A stretch of 64,000 bases of DNA from Pseudactinotalea suaedae (GTDB lineage: Bacteria; Actinomycetota; Actinomycetes; Actinomycetales; Beutenbergiaceae), in assembly GCF_009733815.1 (NCBI RefSeq), contig NZ_WNXY01000001.1, forward strand, positions 558,001-622,000. Direction: 5' to 3'. This document shows positions 8,545-17,782 of this stretch, piece after piece; the stretch's first letter is position 1, and each line of letters opens with the position of its first letter. Position numbers and translations under genes: made by a program. The notes beneath the pieces are model-generated. The model was not told where the DNA came from and did not search any database. It saw only the letters and a list, made by a program, of their open reading frames with translations.

Positions 8545-9107
8545 CCGAGGAGGACCCGACCACGGCAGGCGCGCTCCCGCCGTCGGGCTTCCCCCGGGAG
8601 CCCGACGGCTACGAGCGCCTGTGGACCCCGCACCGGATGGTCTACGTGGACGGCCCCGAGAAGGTCGTCAGCACCTCCGAGCGGGACTGCCCGTTCTGCT
8701 CCGGCCCGCGGGGGGCGGACGCCGACGCGCTGATCGTGCACCGAGGCGTGACGTGCTTCGTCGCGCTCAACCTCTACCCCTACAACCCCGGTCACCTGCT
8801 GATCTGCCCCTACCGCCACGTGCCCGACCTCGTGAGCATGTCGACGGCGGAGCGAGCCGAGTCGATCGAGCTCGTCACCACGGGCATCGAGGTGCTGCGT
8901 GCGACCAAGCGACCCACCGGCTTCAACACCGGCATGAACACCGGGTCCGGCGCAGGTGCGGGTATCGCCGGGCACGCGCACCTGCACGTCGTGCCCCGCT
9001 GGGACGGCGACGCCAACTTCCTCCCGATCATCGGCCGCACCAAGGCGGTCCCGGAGCTGCTCGGCCACACGCGCGAGCAGCTCGCCGCCGCCTGGCCGGG
9101 GGAGTAG
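8541..9107 (+). CDS. HIT-family protein, probable Ap4A phosphorylase/hydrolase
   Basis: A 188-aa histidine-triad nucleotide-binding protein with the active-site triad H145-A-H147-L-H149 ([11 protein letters not shown]) and a C50-x2-C53 pair that could bind zinc. In Mycobacterium tuberculosis the gene in the same place (between thrS and pgsA1, Rv2613c) is a diadenosine-tetraphosphate phosphorylase. Ap4A is a by-product of aminoacyl-tRNA synthetases, which fits its 4-nt overlap with thrS. Function is assigned by family and position. Confidence 0.85.
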   Translation: MTEEDPTTAGALPPSGFPREPDGYERLWTPHRMVYVDGPEKVVSTSERDCPFCSGPRGADADALIVHRGVTCFVALNLYPYNPGHLLICPYRHVPDLVSMSTAERAESIELVTTGIEVLRATKRPTGFNTGMNTGSGAGAGIAGHAHLHVVPRWDGDANFLPIIGRTKAVPELLGHTREQLAAAWPGE

Positions 9108-9109
9108 CC

Positions 9110-9745
9110 GTGGTCCTCGGCAACCGCGGTCGCGGAGTCTCCAGCGCCCTCTTCGGGCCGCTGGCACGACTGCTCGTCAGGCTCAAGGTCTCCCCGGACG
9201 TGGTCACGTTCGCGGGGACCCTCGCGGTGATCGCCGCCTCGCTGACCCTGCTGCCGACGGCGCACCTCACCGTGGGAGCGCTGGTGCTCGGCGTGTTCGT
9301 GCTCACCGACTCGATCGACGGGATCATGGCCCGGCTCGTGCACGGTGAGGAACCACGACCGTACGGCGAGTTCCTCGACTCGACGCTCGACCGGTTCTCC
9401 GACGGCGCGATCTTCGCGGGGCTGACGCTGTACTTCGTCGGCCACACCACGGGCAGCACCCAGACCTGGGGCGTGGCGACGGCGGTGGCGTGCCTGGCGC
9501 TCGGCGGCCTCGTCTCGTACGCGCGCGCCAAGGCGCAGGCGCTGGGGGTGGTCGCCAAGGTGGGCATCGCCGAGCGAGCCGATCGGCTGATCGTTGCGCT
9601 CGCTGCGACGTTGCTCGTCGGGCTGGGGCTGCCCGTGCTGGTGCTGGTCGTCGCCCTGGCGCTGCTGGCCGCCGCCAGCCTGGTCACGGTGGGCCAACGC
9701 ATGGTGCTCGTGCGCCGTGCGCTCGTCGACGGGAGAACCGCATGA
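9110..9745 (+). CDS. pgsA: CDP-alcohol phosphatidyltransferase, phosphatidylinositol-phosphate synthase
   Basis: A 211-aa membrane enzyme with several transmembrane segments. It carries the CDP-alcohol motif D67-x2-D70-G71-x2-A74-R75-x10-G86-x3-D90-x3-D94, the metal and substrate site. In this operon (ahead of patA and pimA) the product is phosphatidylinositol phosphate from CDP-diacylglycerol and inositol phosphate, the base for PIM lipids. GTG 9110, 2 nt after the HIT stop, gives a normal N-terminus (VVLGNRGRGVSS). The end overlaps patA by 4 nt. Confidence 0.9.
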   Translation: MVLGNRGRGVSSALFGPLARLLVRLKVSPDVVTFAGTLAVIAASLTLLPTAHLTVGALVLGVFVLTDSIDGIMARLVHGEEPRPYGEFLDSTLDRFSDGAIFAGLTLYFVGHTTGSTQTWGVATAVACLALGGLVSYARAKAQALGVVAKVGIAERADRLIVALAATLLVGLGLPVLVLVVALALLAAASLVTVGQRMVLVRRALVDGRTA

Positions 9746-10704
9746 ACGCCGGCTCGCTGTTCCTGCTCGCCTGGCGCGTGGTGCCGCGGCTGCCTGGCGC
9801 GCTCGTCCGCGGCATCTTCGACGCCGTCGCCGTCATCGCGCACGCGGCCCGGATCGGCGGCGTGAAGCAGCTCGAGCGGAACCTGGAACGGCTGCGGCCC
9901 GACCTGCAGGGTCGTGCGTTGCGGCGCATGTCGCGTCGAGGCATGCGCTCGTACATGCGCTACTACGCCGAGTCCTTCCAGCTCCCCGGTCTCACCGAGG
10001 AGCAGATCGCGGCACGGGTCCGCGCGGTCGGGCACGAGCCCATGCTCGCGCTGATCGAGAGCGGGCAGGCCACGGTCGGCGCGCTGACCCACAGCGGCAA
10101 CTGGGACCTCGCGGGTGCCTGGTTCGTCAAGCGGTACTCGCCGGTGCTCACGGTGGCGGAGACCCTCGAGCCCGAAGAGCTGTTCCGGCAGTTCGTCGAG
10201 TTCCGCGAGGGGCTGGGGCTGCGGATCGTCCCCTTCGCCAAGGGCACCGGTGTGTTCCGCCGGCTGCTGACCGGGATGCGCAAGCCGGTCTCGTTCGTGC
10301 CGCTGCTCGCCGACCGCGACCTCAGCCGCGACGGGCTGGAGGTCGACGCCGCGGGCCACCCGATGCGGGTGGCGCCCGGTCCGGCGGCGCTCGCCCTGGC
10401 CGCCCGAGCCGCGCTGTACTCGGTGCACATCCACTACGAGCGCCTGCACGGCGACCGGCGCCGGCGCGCGGGCAGTCCCTGGGGCATCGTCATCGACTTC
10501 CAGGGACCGATCGAGGCGCCCGAGCTGCCGCAGCGCGAGGCGATCGCCGCGATGACGCAGCGCTGGGTGGACCTCCAGGTCGCGCGCATCCAGCAGTACC
10601 CGCAGGACTGGCACATGCTGCAGAAGGTCTTCTCCGACGACCTCGACGCCGACCGGCTGGCGCGCGCGAGCGCCGGCGCGATCGCGACGGACGAGAGCGG
10701 GTGA
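9742..10704 (+). CDS. patA: Phosphatidylinositol mannoside acyltransferase
   Basis: A 320-aa lysophospholipid acyltransferase-fold protein (LpxL/HtrB-like) that acylates the first mannose of PIM. The catalytic HxxxxD motif is H117-S-G-N-W-D122, and FVPLLADRDLSRDG forms the second block. The N-terminal hydrophobic stretch (SLFLLAWRVV) suits membrane association. ATG 9742 overlaps the pgsA stop and the gene ends in a 4-nt overlap with pimA, so translation is probably coupled. Confidence 0.9.
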   Translation: MNAGSLFLLAWRVVPRLPGALVRGIFDAVAVIAHAARIGGVKQLERNLERLRPDLQGRALRRMSRRGMRSYMRYYAESFQLPGLTEEQIAARVRAVGHEPMLALIESGQATVGALTHSGNWDLAGAWFVKRYSPVLTVAETLEPEELFRQFVEFREGLGLRIVPFAKGTGVFRRLLTGMRKPVSFVPLLADRDLSRDGLEVDAAGHPMRVAPGPAALALAARAALYSVHIHYERLHGDRRRRAGSPWGIVIDFQGPIEAPELPQREAIAAMTQRWVDLQVARIQQYPQDWHMLQKVFSDDLDADRLARASAGAIATDESG

Positions 10705-11864
10705 AGACGTTGCGTGTGGGCCTGCTGACCCCCTACGCATGGGACGTGCCGGGTGGCGTCAACTACCACGTCCGCGACCTCGCGGAGAACCTGATGGCCC
10801 GCGGGCACCACGTCCAGGTGCTGGCGCCCTCCGACGACGAGAGCGACCTGCCGCCGTACGTGACCTCGGCCGGCGGCACGGTGCCCGTCAACTACAACGG
10901 CTCGACGGCGCGGGTCGCGTTCGGCCCGCTCGTCTCCAGGCGGGTGGAGACGTGGCTCAGGGACGGGGCGCACGACGTGGTGCACATCCACGAGCCGATC
11001 GTTCCGAGCGTCGGCCTGATCGCGCTGCGGGCTGCCACCGCTCCCGTGGTGGGCACCTTCCACTCCTCGCAGGAGCGGTCCCGGGCGATGATCATCGCCA
11101 ACCCGTTCCTGCAGCCGGGGCTGGAGCGCATCAGCGCCCGGATCGCCGTCTCCGAAGCCGCCCGACGCACGGTCGTCGAGCACCTCGGGGGCGACGCCGT
11201 CGTCATCCCCAACGGCGTCGAGGTGGACCGGTTCGCGAACGCGAGCCCCGACCCACGCTGGCAGGGCAGCGCCGAGGCGCCCACGATCGGGTTCCTCGGG
11301 CGGCTCGACGAGCCGCGCAAGGGCCTGCAGGTCCTTCTCGGCGCGGTGACGGCGGTGCGCCGGCAGAGCCCCGGTGCGCGGTTCCTGGTCGCCGGTCGCG
11401 GCGACATCGACGACGCGCTCCGCGACGCGGGGCTGCCGCGCGACGCCGTCGAGTACCTGGGGGAGATCAGCGAGTCGGACAAGCTGGCGCTGTTCGCCTC
11501 GCTCGACCTGTACGTGGCACCGCAGATCGGGGGAGAGTCGTTCGGCATCGTGCTCGTCGAGGCGATGAGCGGCGGCGCGGGTGTGATCTCGAGCGATCTG
11601 GTGGCGTTCAGGGCCGTGCTCGACGACGGCGCCTCGGGCCGGATCTTCCGCACGGGCGACTCCGCCGACCTCGCCCGGGTGCTCATCGAGGCGATCGAGC
11701 AGCCCGAGGAGACCGAGCGGCTCCGGCGGTACGCACGGACCGCCGTCGGCCGGTTCGACTGGGGCACGGTCGCCTCCCGCGTGCTGGATGTCTACGCGAT
11801 GGTGACCGCGGCCCCGAGCGACCACCGCGGTCTTCTCGAGCGGATCTTCCGAGGCAGGCGATGA
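10701..11864 (+). CDS. pimA: Phosphatidylinositol alpha-mannosyltransferase
   Basis: A GT4-type retaining glycosyltransferase of 387 aa that transfers mannose from GDP-mannose to phosphatidylinositol. The N-terminal domain opens with TPYAWDVPGGVNYHVRDLAENL (here in parts: TPYAWDVPGG, HVRDLAE), the acceptor-side glycine loop. The C-terminal domain carries GRLDEPRKGL and GGESFGIVLVEAMSGG with the donor-binding E279 and E287. It follows patA with a 4-nt overlap and completes the PIM block. Confidence 0.93.
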   Translation: MKTLRVGLLTPYAWDVPGGVNYHVRDLAENLMARGHHVQVLAPSDDESDLPPYVTSAGGTVPVNYNGSTARVAFGPLVSRRVETWLRDGAHDVVHIHEPIVPSVGLIALRAATAPVVGTFHSSQERSRAMIIANPFLQPGLERISARIAVSEAARRTVVEHLGGDAVVIPNGVEVDRFANASPDPRWQGSAEAPTIGFLGRLDEPRKGLQVLLGAVTAVRRQSPGARFLVAGRGDIDDALRDAGLPRDAVEYLGEISESDKLALFASLDLYVAPQIGGESFGIVLVEAMSGGAGVISSDLVAFRAVLDDGASGRIFRTGDSADLARVLIEAIEQPEETERLRRYARTAVGRFDWGTVASRVLDVYAMVTAAPSDHRGLLERIFRGRR

Positions 11865-11874
11865 GGGGCACCCG

Positions 11875-12441
11875 GTGAGCGGCGCCGAGATGGCGCTGAT
11901 CGCGATCGGCGTCGTCGCGATCGTCGGTCTGGTGCTGGTCAACCTCGCGCAGCGGGTCGACCGGCTGCACCGCCGGGTCATCAGCTCGCGAGCGGTGCTC
12001 GAGGCCCAGCTCGTCCGGCGCGCGGAGACCGCAGGCAACCTCGCCCGGACCGGTCGTCTCGACGCGGCCTCCACCTTGATCGTGGCGGAAGCCGCCTGGA
12101 ACGCCGCGGTGCAGGCACCGCGGCTGGTCGGCGGCGCCAGCGACCTCGCCGACACCGGCATGGAGCGCGGCCTCGTCGAGTCCGAGCTCACGATCGACCT
12201 GCGGGCTGCGCTCGGTGACGCCGAGGACCTGACCGCGCTGCGCGCCGACCCCGTCGCGGCCGCGCCGCTGGCGGACCTCGAGCAGGCCGCCTACCGGGCA
12301 CAGCTCGCGCGCAGGTTCCACAACGACGCCGTCGTGGCCACCCAGCGGCTGCGGCAGAACCCGCTGGTCAGGGTGTTCCACCTGGCGGGGCGGGCCGCGA
12401 TGCCCGTGACGTTCGAGATGGACGACGACGTCTTCCGCTGA
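11875..12441 (+). CDS. LemA-like membrane protein, function unknown
   Basis: A 188-aa protein with one N-terminal transmembrane helix (about residues 5-24, MALIAIGVVAIVGLVLV) followed by a long helical, Ala/Leu/Arg-rich region. The closing part NDAVVATQRLRQNPLVRVFHLAG resembles LemA-fold proteins, which are N-out membrane proteins of unknown role. It begins 10 nt after pimA on a GTG and is probably the last gene of the thrS-pimA operon. Confidence 0.7.
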   Translation: MSGAEMALIAIGVVAIVGLVLVNLAQRVDRLHRRVISSRAVLEAQLVRRAETAGNLARTGRLDAASTLIVAEAAWNAAVQAPRLVGGASDLADTGMERGLVESELTIDLRAALGDAEDLTALRADPVAAAPLADLEQAAYRAQLARRFHNDAVVATQRLRQNPLVRVFHLAGRAAMPVTFEMDDDVFR

Positions 12442-12471
12442 TTCCTCCGCGAACGGCGCCGCCACTGGCCC

Positions 12472-12477
12472 TAGAGT
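12472..12477 (+). promoter_or_regulatory. -10 box TAGAGT, 7 nt before the PrsW gene
   Basis: TAGAGT ends 7 nt before ATG 12485 and overlaps the alternative GTG at 12476, which favours the ATG as the true start. Confidence 0.5.
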
Positions 12478-12484
12478 GTGGGCC

Positions 12485-13753
12485 ATGTCGCGCCCTGAAC
12501 CCGAGGCTGGTACGCCGGCGCTCACGTACCCGCAGGCCTACAGACCAGGCGGTTTCGCCCCCTCTCCTGCCGAGCTGGGATCGATGAACGCGGCGATGGC
12601 GCCGCCCCCGAACACCACCGGTCCGATCGACCAGGTGTGGGTGGGCGACCAGAAGATCAGCAACCGGCCGATCCTCTACATCACCCTGATCGCCGCCAGT
12701 GTGATCGCGATGATCGCCGTGATCGTCATCGTCATGCGCGGTGCCGGTGTGGGGCCGACGACCGCAGGTTTCGTGCTCGCCCTGATCCCGCTGACCATCG
12801 TGCTCGCGGGTGTGCTGTGGCTCGACCGGTGGGAGCCGGAGCCGAAGCTGCTGCTGCTGACCGCCCTCCTCTGGGGCGCCGGCGTGTCGACGCTGAGCTC
12901 GCTGTTCGTCAACACCGCCGCACGCCAGTGGTTCTTCGAGTCCACCGGCGACGCCCAGCAGGCGACGACGCTGAGCGCCGTCGTCGTCGCCCCGGTCGTC
13001 GAAGAGCTGTTCAAGGGCATCGGCGTGCTGCTGCTGTTCCTGCTGCGCCGCCAGCACTTCGACGGACCGGTCGACGGCGTCGTGTACGCCGCCACGGTCG
13101 CCGCCGGCTTCGCGTTCACCGAGAACATCCTCTACTTCGCGCAGAACGCCGAGTTCGTCTGGGCGGTGTTCGTGGTGCGCGGCCTGCTCTCGCCGTTCGC
13201 GCACCTGATCTTCACCGCCTGCATCGGTATCGCGATCGGGATGGCGGCACGGTCCCGCAAGACGACGACGGTGCTGTTCGCGTTCCCGGTGGGTCTCGTG
13301 GGCGCCATGGGGCTGCACGCGCTCTGGAACGGCAGCTCGATGCTCGGCAACTTCTTCGTGCTGTTCCTCGTCATCCAGCTGCCGCTGTTCATCGCGGTGG
13401 TCGTGCTGATGGCCTGGCTGCGGCGGCAGGAGGCCGAGGTCGTCCGCGCGCGCCTGGGCGAGTACGCCCAGGCCGGTTGGTTCGCGCCCCACGAGGTCCA
13501 CATGCTGGCCTCGATGCGGATGCGATCCCAGGCGCGGGCGTGGGCCGCCCGGTACGGCGAGCGGGCCAAGCAGTCGATGAAGGAGTTCCAGCGGGACGCG
13601 ACGTCGTTGGCGTACCTGCGGCAGCGCCAGCTGACCGGGAGGGCGGACCTGCGGGCCTCGCAGAGCGAGCACGAGCTCCTCAACGAGATCCAGAAGGACC
13701 GCCGTACGTTCACGATGTCGGCGCAGGGAGTCGTCGGCCAGCCGCGGCTCTAG
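12485..13753 (+). CDS. PrsW-family intramembrane metalloprotease
   Basis: A 422-aa polytopic membrane protein with all PrsW hallmarks: E173-E174-L-F-K177 (EExxK), HFDGPVDGVVY, FTEN with E213-N214, and H240 in FAHLIF. Family members cut membrane anti-sigma factors or other membrane proteins. An 80-residue proline-rich cytosolic tail precedes the first helix, and a charged C-terminal region of about 100 residues follows the last. No anti-sigma gene is adjacent; pdxS lies downstream. A GTG 9 nt upstream is in frame but overlaps the -10 box. Confidence 0.88.
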   Translation: MSRPEPEAGTPALTYPQAYRPGGFAPSPAELGSMNAAMAPPPNTTGPIDQVWVGDQKISNRPILYITLIAASVIAMIAVIVIVMRGAGVGPTTAGFVLALIPLTIVLAGVLWLDRWEPEPKLLLLTALLWGAGVSTLSSLFVNTAARQWFFESTGDAQQATTLSAVVVAPVVEELFKGIGVLLLFLLRRQHFDGPVDGVVYAATVAAGFAFTENILYFAQNAEFVWAVFVVRGLLSPFAHLIFTACIGIAIGMAARSRKTTTVLFAFPVGLVGAMGLHALWNGSSMLGNFFVLFLVIQLPLFIAVVVLMAWLRRQEAEVVRARLGEYAQAGWFAPHEVHMLASMRMRSQARAWAARYGERAKQSMKEFQRDATSLAYLRQRQLTGRADLRASQSEHELLNEIQKDRRTFTMSAQGVVGQPRL

Positions 13754-13756
13754 ACT
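13751..13756 (+). promoter_or_regulatory. Candidate -10 box TAGACT for pdxS
   Basis: TAGACT overlaps the prsW TAG stop and predicts a leader of about 48 nt before pdxS. The same hexamer precedes yajC and rpsD, which also have leaders. Confidence 0.4.
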
Positions 13757-13810
13757 GAGGTGCCTGCCGATCGCGCAGGCCTCCGTCCCAGCGTCATCGA
13801 GGTCTGAAAC

Positions 13811-14719
13811 GTGTCCGAGGACCAGCCCACCCCCACGCCCCAGCTCGGCACCGCACGCGTCAAGCGCGGCATGGCCGAGATGCTCAAGGGCGGCGTCATC
13901 ATGGACGTCGTCACGGCCGACCAGGCCAAGATCGCCGAGGACGCGGGCGCCGTGGCCGTGATGGCGCTCGAGCGGGTCCCCGCGGACATCCGCGCCCAGG
14001 GTGGCGTCTCCCGGATGAGCGACCCCGACATGATCGACGGCATCATCGCGGCCGTCTCGATCCCGGTGATGGCCAAGGCACGCATCGGTCACTTCGTCGA
14101 GGCGCAGGTGCTCCAGAGCCTGGGCGTCGACTACATCGACGAGTCCGAGGTGCTGACCCCCGCGGACTACGCGAACCACATCGACAAGTGGGCCTTCACC
14201 GCGCCGTTCGTGTGCGGCGCCACCAACCTCGGTGAGGCCCTGCGCCGGATCACCGAGGGCGCCGCGATGATCCGCTCCAAGGGTGAGGCCGGCACCGGGG
14301 ACGTCTCCAACGCCACCACCCACATGCGGACGATCCGGGCCGAGATCAAGCGCCTGGGCTCGCTCCCCGAGGACGAGCTCTACGTGGCCGCCAAGGAGCT
14401 CCAGGCACCGTACGACCTCGTCGTCGAGATCGCGCGCACCGGCAAGCTGCCGGTCGTGCTGTTCACCGCGGGCGGCATCGCCACGCCGGCGGACGCGGCC
14501 ATGATGATGCAGCTCGGCGCCGAGGGCGTGTTCGTGGGATCGGGCATCTTCAAGTCCGGCAACCCCGCGGAGCGGGCCGCCGCGATCGTGCAGGCCACCA
14601 CGTTCTACGACGACCCCGACGTGATCGCCAAGGTCTCTCGCGGCCTCGGCGAGGCGATGGTCGGCATCAACGTCGACGAGATCCCGCAGCCGCACCGGCT
14701 CGCCGAGCGCGGCTGGTGA
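13811..14719 (+). CDS. pdxS: Pyridoxal 5'-phosphate synthase, lyase subunit
   Basis: A 302-aa TIM-barrel enzyme that builds PLP from ribose 5-phosphate, glyceraldehyde 3-phosphate and ammonia supplied by PdxT. The two active-site lysines are K89 ([10 protein letters not shown]) and K157 ([12 protein letters not shown]), with GGVIMDVV near residue 30 and the phosphate loop [17 protein letters not shown] lies 9 nt before GTG 13811. Its stop overlaps the NUDIX gene by 4 nt. Confidence 0.97.
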   Translation: MSEDQPTPTPQLGTARVKRGMAEMLKGGVIMDVVTADQAKIAEDAGAVAVMALERVPADIRAQGGVSRMSDPDMIDGIIAAVSIPVMAKARIGHFVEAQVLQSLGVDYIDESEVLTPADYANHIDKWAFTAPFVCGATNLGEALRRITEGAAMIRSKGEAGTGDVSNATTHMRTIRAEIKRLGSLPEDELYVAAKELQAPYDLVVEIARTGKLPVVLFTAGGIATPADAAMMMQLGAEGVFVGSGIFKSGNPAERAAAIVQATTFYDDPDVIAKVSRGLGEAMVGINVDEIPQPHRLAERGW

Positions 14720-15285
14720 GCTCGGAAGGCTCGCTGGGACCCGAGTGGGTCAGGAGTCCCGAGGACGGGCGCTACTTCCGCCGGGCGGCACGGGTGCTGC
14801 TCCTGGACGAGCAGGATCGGGTGCTGCTCGTGCGCGGGCACGACGTCGACCGGCCCGAGCGGTCCTGGTGGTTCACGGTCGGCGGCGGCATCGACGCCGG
14901 CGAGACGCCCACCCAGGCCGCCGTGCGTGAGCTCGCGGAGGAGACGGGGCTGCGCATCGCGGAGACCGACCTCATCGGTCCGGTGCTCACGCGGGAGGCG
15001 GTCTTCGACTTCGAGGCCGAGCACGTCCGCCAGGACGAGGTCTTCTACTACGCACGCATCCGGGACGCCGGTGAGGTCACCCGGGAGGGCTGGACCGACG
15101 TCGAGCGCTCGTTCATGGACGACATCACGTGGTGGTCGCTCGCCGACCTCCGGCAGGTCGACATCGAGGTCTTCCCGCACGAGCTGGCCGACGTGCTCGA
15201 GACGGTGATCACCGGGTGGGACGGCACCGTCCGCCACCTCGGTCTGCAGGACGACGACACGCCCGGCGAGGCTGTGCCCCGGTGA
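14716..15285 (+). CDS. NUDIX hydrolase
   Basis: A 189-aa protein with a full Nudix box [20 protein letters not shown]...ETGL, i.e. Gx5Ex7REUxEExGU, at about residues 56-78. It should cleave a nucleoside diphosphate linked to another moiety with Mg2+. It sits between the two PLP synthase genes with 4-nt overlaps on both sides, so it is made together with them. In M. tuberculosis the same gap holds a thioesterase (Rv2605c), which suggests the slot is not tied to PLP synthesis. Substrate unknown. Confidence 0.88.
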   Translation: MSSEGSLGPEWVRSPEDGRYFRRAARVLLLDEQDRVLLVRGHDVDRPERSWWFTVGGGIDAGETPTQAAVRELAEETGLRIAETDLIGPVLTREAVFDFEAEHVRQDEVFYYARIRDAGEVTREGWTDVERSFMDDITWWSLADLRQVDIEVFPHELADVLETVITGWDGTVRHLGLQDDDTPGEAVPR

Positions 15286-15902
15286 CCGGACCGACGATCG
15301 GGGTGCTCGCGCTGCAGGGTGACGTCCGCGAGCACGCTGCGGCGCTGCAGGCCTGCGGCGCCCGCACCACGCTGGTGCGACGCGCCGGCGAGCTGGCCGC
15401 CGTCGACGGCCTCGTCCTCCCGGGCGGGGAGTCGACCACGATCGACAAGCTGCTGCGCCGGTTCGAGCTGATGGAGCCGCTGCGGGAACGGATCGCCGCA
15501 GGGCTGCCGGTGTACGGCTCGTGCGCCGGCATGATCCTGCTCGCGGACCGCATCACCGGGGGCACGCACGACCAGCAGACGGTCGGCGGGCTCGACGTGC
15601 TGGTGCGGCGCAACGCCTTCGGCCGCCAGGTGGACTCCTTCGAGGAGCGGCTCCACGCACCGGCGCTCGGCGCCGGCCCGGACGAGCCGCCGATGACCGC
15701 CGTGTTCATCCGCGCACCCTGGGTGGACGAGGTCGGGGAGGACGTCGAGATCCTCGCGACGGTCTCGACCGGCCCCGAGGCAGGTAGGATCGCCGCCGTC
15801 CGTCAGGGCGCACTCATGGCGACCGCCTTCCACCCGGAGATCAGTGCGGACCACAGGGTTCACCAGGCCTTCGTGGCCATGGTGATCGCCGAGACCACCT
15901 GA
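15282..15902 (+). CDS. pdxT: Pyridoxal 5'-phosphate synthase, glutaminase subunit
   Basis: Class I glutamine amidotransferase of 206 aa that feeds ammonia to PdxS. The catalytic triad is C81 (YGSCAGM), H184 and E186 (HPE); the LPGGEST substrate loop lies at about residues 46-52. GTG 15282 overlaps the NUDIX stop by 4 nt and gives the normal start [14 protein letters not shown]. The frame is open further upstream within the NUDIX gene, but that part is not family-like. Confidence 0.96.
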   Translation: MTGPTIGVLALQGDVREHAAALQACGARTTLVRRAGELAAVDGLVLPGGESTTIDKLLRRFELMEPLRERIAAGLPVYGSCAGMILLADRITGGTHDQQTVGGLDVLVRRNAFGRQVDSFEERLHAPALGAGPDEPPMTAVFIRAPWVDEVGEDVEILATVSTGPEAGRIAAVRQGALMATAFHPEISADHRVHQAFVAMVIAETT

Positions 15903-15957
15903 GCGCGGCACCCGCGCACTCGCAAGGCAAGCAAGCAAACCAGGAGCGGAGCTCACC

Positions 15958-16728
15958 ATGTCCGGTCACTCCAAGTGGGCGACGACCAAGCACAAGAAGG
16001 CCGTGATCGACGCCAAGCGCGGCAAGCTGTTCGCGCGGCTGATCAAGAACATCGAGGTCGCCGGCCGTACCGGCGGCGGCGACCCCGCCGGCAACCCGAC
16101 GCTGTTCGACGCCATCCAGAAGGCCAAGAAGGCTTCGGTTCCCGCCGACAACATCGACCGCGCGGTCAAGCGTGGCTCCGGTGCCGAGGCCGGCGGCGCC
16201 GACTACCAGACGATCATGTACGAGGGGTACGCCTCCGGCGGCGTCGCGGTGCTCGTCGAGTGCCTCACGGACAACAAGAACCGCGCCGCCTCCGACGTGC
16301 GCGTCGCCTTCACCCGCAACGGCGGCTCGCTGGCCGACCCGGGCAGCGTCTCCTACCTGTTCAACCGCAAGGGCGTCGTGCTCGTGCCCAAGAAGGCGGC
16401 CGACGGCCCGGACCTCGACGAGGAGACCGTGCTCGACGCCGTCCTCGACGCCGGCGCCGAAGAGGTCAACGACCTCGGCGACAGCTTCGAGGTCATCAGC
16501 GAGGCCGGTGACCTGATCGGTGTGCGCACCGCGCTCCAGGACGCCGGTATCGAGTACGACTCCGCCGAGGCGCAGTTCGTGCCCTCGATGGAGGTCGAGG
16601 TCGACGTCGACGGGGCGCGCAACGTGATGCGCCTCATCGACGCGCTCGAGGACAGCGACGACGTGCAGAACGTGTGGGCGAACTTCGACGCCTCCGACGA
16701 GGTCATGGCGGCGCTCGAGGAGGAGTGA
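15958..16728 (+). CDS. yebC: YebC/PmpR-family regulator (TACO1-like)
   Basis: A 256-aa member of a family now linked to relief of ribosome stalling at proline stretches and, earlier, to transcription control. The conserved N-terminus [13 protein letters not shown], the GGxDPxxNPxL region ([12 protein letters not shown]) and the central [14 protein letters not shown] are intact. AGGAG lies 9 nt before the ATG. It follows pdxT by 55 nt in the common yebC-ruvCAB order, but here a 386-nt gap separates it from ruvC. Confidence 0.95.
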   Translation: MSGHSKWATTKHKKAVIDAKRGKLFARLIKNIEVAGRTGGGDPAGNPTLFDAIQKAKKASVPADNIDRAVKRGSGAEAGGADYQTIMYEGYASGGVAVLVECLTDNKNRAASDVRVAFTRNGGSLADPGSVSYLFNRKGVVLVPKKAADGPDLDEETVLDAVLDAGAEEVNDLGDSFEVISEAGDLIGVRTALQDAGIEYDSAEAQFVPSMEVEVDVDGARNVMRLIDALEDSDDVQNVWANFDASDEVMAALEEE

Positions 16729-16764
16729 CGCCCCTGATCGTCCATGGCTGGGGCGCCGGCTGAC

Positions 16765-16868
16765 CAAGAATTCCTGTGCGCGAGGCGACCATCCGCGCGT
16801 CTTCGCTCCTTCGTCGCTCTCGCCGCGCTCCCGCCAGGCCCATCCAGCCTCGCGCACAGGAATTCTTG
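16765..16868. repeat. Perfect 22-bp inverted repeat with 60-nt spacer
   Basis: The left arm (16765-16786, beginning CAAGAATTCCTGTGCGCG) is exactly complementary to the right arm (16847-16868). Each arm holds an EcoRI-type GAATTC. The rest of the 386-nt yebC-ruvC gap (16729-17114) shows no gene, tRNA or clear promoter. The arms have no T-tract next to them, and there is no transposase. It could be a dispersed palindromic (REP/MITE-like) element or a large RNA hairpin. Confidence 0.85.
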
Positions 16869-17114
16869 CTCTCCGGCTTCGTGGTGGGGTCGCCTCGGGG
16901 GGCGGGTCGATGGCGTTTTGGCGTCACTGGCTTGCAGGGCGGTACCTGAGCCGCGGACGAGGGGCGCGACCACGGAGGTGAGCCGCCTCACCACGGTGCC
17001 GACGCCGTCGTCCGCAGCGGCTTGAAGGCGACCCGGCGGTCAGGGCGAGGTAGGAGTGTCGGTCCACGAGTGTCGGTGGCGGGGGAGTGGCGGCGTGGCT
17101 GAGACGCTGGGTCG

Positions 17115-17711
17115 GTGAGCGTGCGGATCCTTGGTGTCGACCCCGGGTTGACCCGGTGCGGCATCGGCGTCATCGAGGCGTTGCCCGGACGCACGGTGCG
17201 CCTGGTCGCCGTCGACGTGATCCGCACGGCCGCCGACATGGCGCCCGAGCGGCGGCTGCTGCAGATCGCCCAGGCGTTCGAGGAGTGGATCGAGCGGTAC
17301 CGGCCGGACGCGGTCGCCGTCGAGCGGGTGTTCGCCCAGCACAACGTGCGGACCGTGACCGGCACCTCGCAGGTGGCCGGGCTCGCCATGGTGGCCGCGA
17401 CGCGTGTCTCGGTCCCGGTCGCGCTGCACACGCCCAGCGAGGTCAAGGCCGCGGTGACCGGGAGCGGTCGCGCCGAGAAGGCGCAGGTCCAGGAGATGGT
17501 GCGCCGCATCCTCGGGCTCGAGGAAGCGCCCTCGCCCGCCGACGCCGCCGACGCCCTCGCGATCGCGATCACCCACGGGTGGCGTGGTTCCGCCACCGTG
17601 GTCCCGATGCCGGGGGTGCAGGGGCAGACCGCCGCCCAGCGGGCGTGGGCGGAGGCCGCCGCCGGGACCGCCGCCCGGGCGCAGGCGGCGCGCCGTCGCC
17701 TCGCTCGCTGA
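17115..17711 (+). CDS. ruvC: Crossover junction endodeoxyribonuclease RuvC
   Basis: A 198-aa RNase H-fold resolvase that cuts Holliday junctions. Acidic metal ligands are visible: D9 in [11 protein letters not shown], the Glu of AVERVF near residue 74, and the DAADAL block near residue 148. The C-terminal 30 residues are Ala/Arg-rich. GTG 17115 gives the usual VRILGVDPG start. It leads the ruvC-ruvA-ruvB set, 71 nt before ruvA. Confidence 0.95.
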   Translation: MSVRILGVDPGLTRCGIGVIEALPGRTVRLVAVDVIRTAADMAPERRLLQIAQAFEEWIERYRPDAVAVERVFAQHNVRTVTGTSQVAGLAMVAATRVSVPVALHTPSEVKAAVTGSGRAEKAQVQEMVRRILGLEEAPSPADAADALAIAITHGWRGSATVVPMPGVQGQTAAQRAWAEAAAGTAARAQAARRRLAR

Positions 17712-17720
17712 GCCTCGCGT

Positions 17721-17726
17721 TACGCT
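17721..17726 (+). promoter_or_regulatory. Possible -10 box TACGCT before ruvA
   Basis: TACGCT in the ruvC-ruvA gap would place a transcript start about 50 nt before ruvA. No convincing -35 is seen, so read-through from ruvC remains possible. Confidence 0.3.
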
Positions 17727-17782
17727 GTCGCACAGATGTTCGGCTGCGGAAGGTGCTGGAGGATGGTCGGGAGGATGACGCG

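Noticed and set aside
15129-15902. Possible NUDIX-PdxT fusion because the pdxT frame is open upstream
   Set aside because: The upstream part is read in a different frame from NUDIX and is not protein-like; GTG 15282 gives a normal PdxT with a 4-nt overlap.
16765-16868. Inverted repeat as an insertion sequence or simple terminator
   Set aside because: No transposase fits in the 60-nt spacer, no target duplication is seen, and no T-tract follows the stem.
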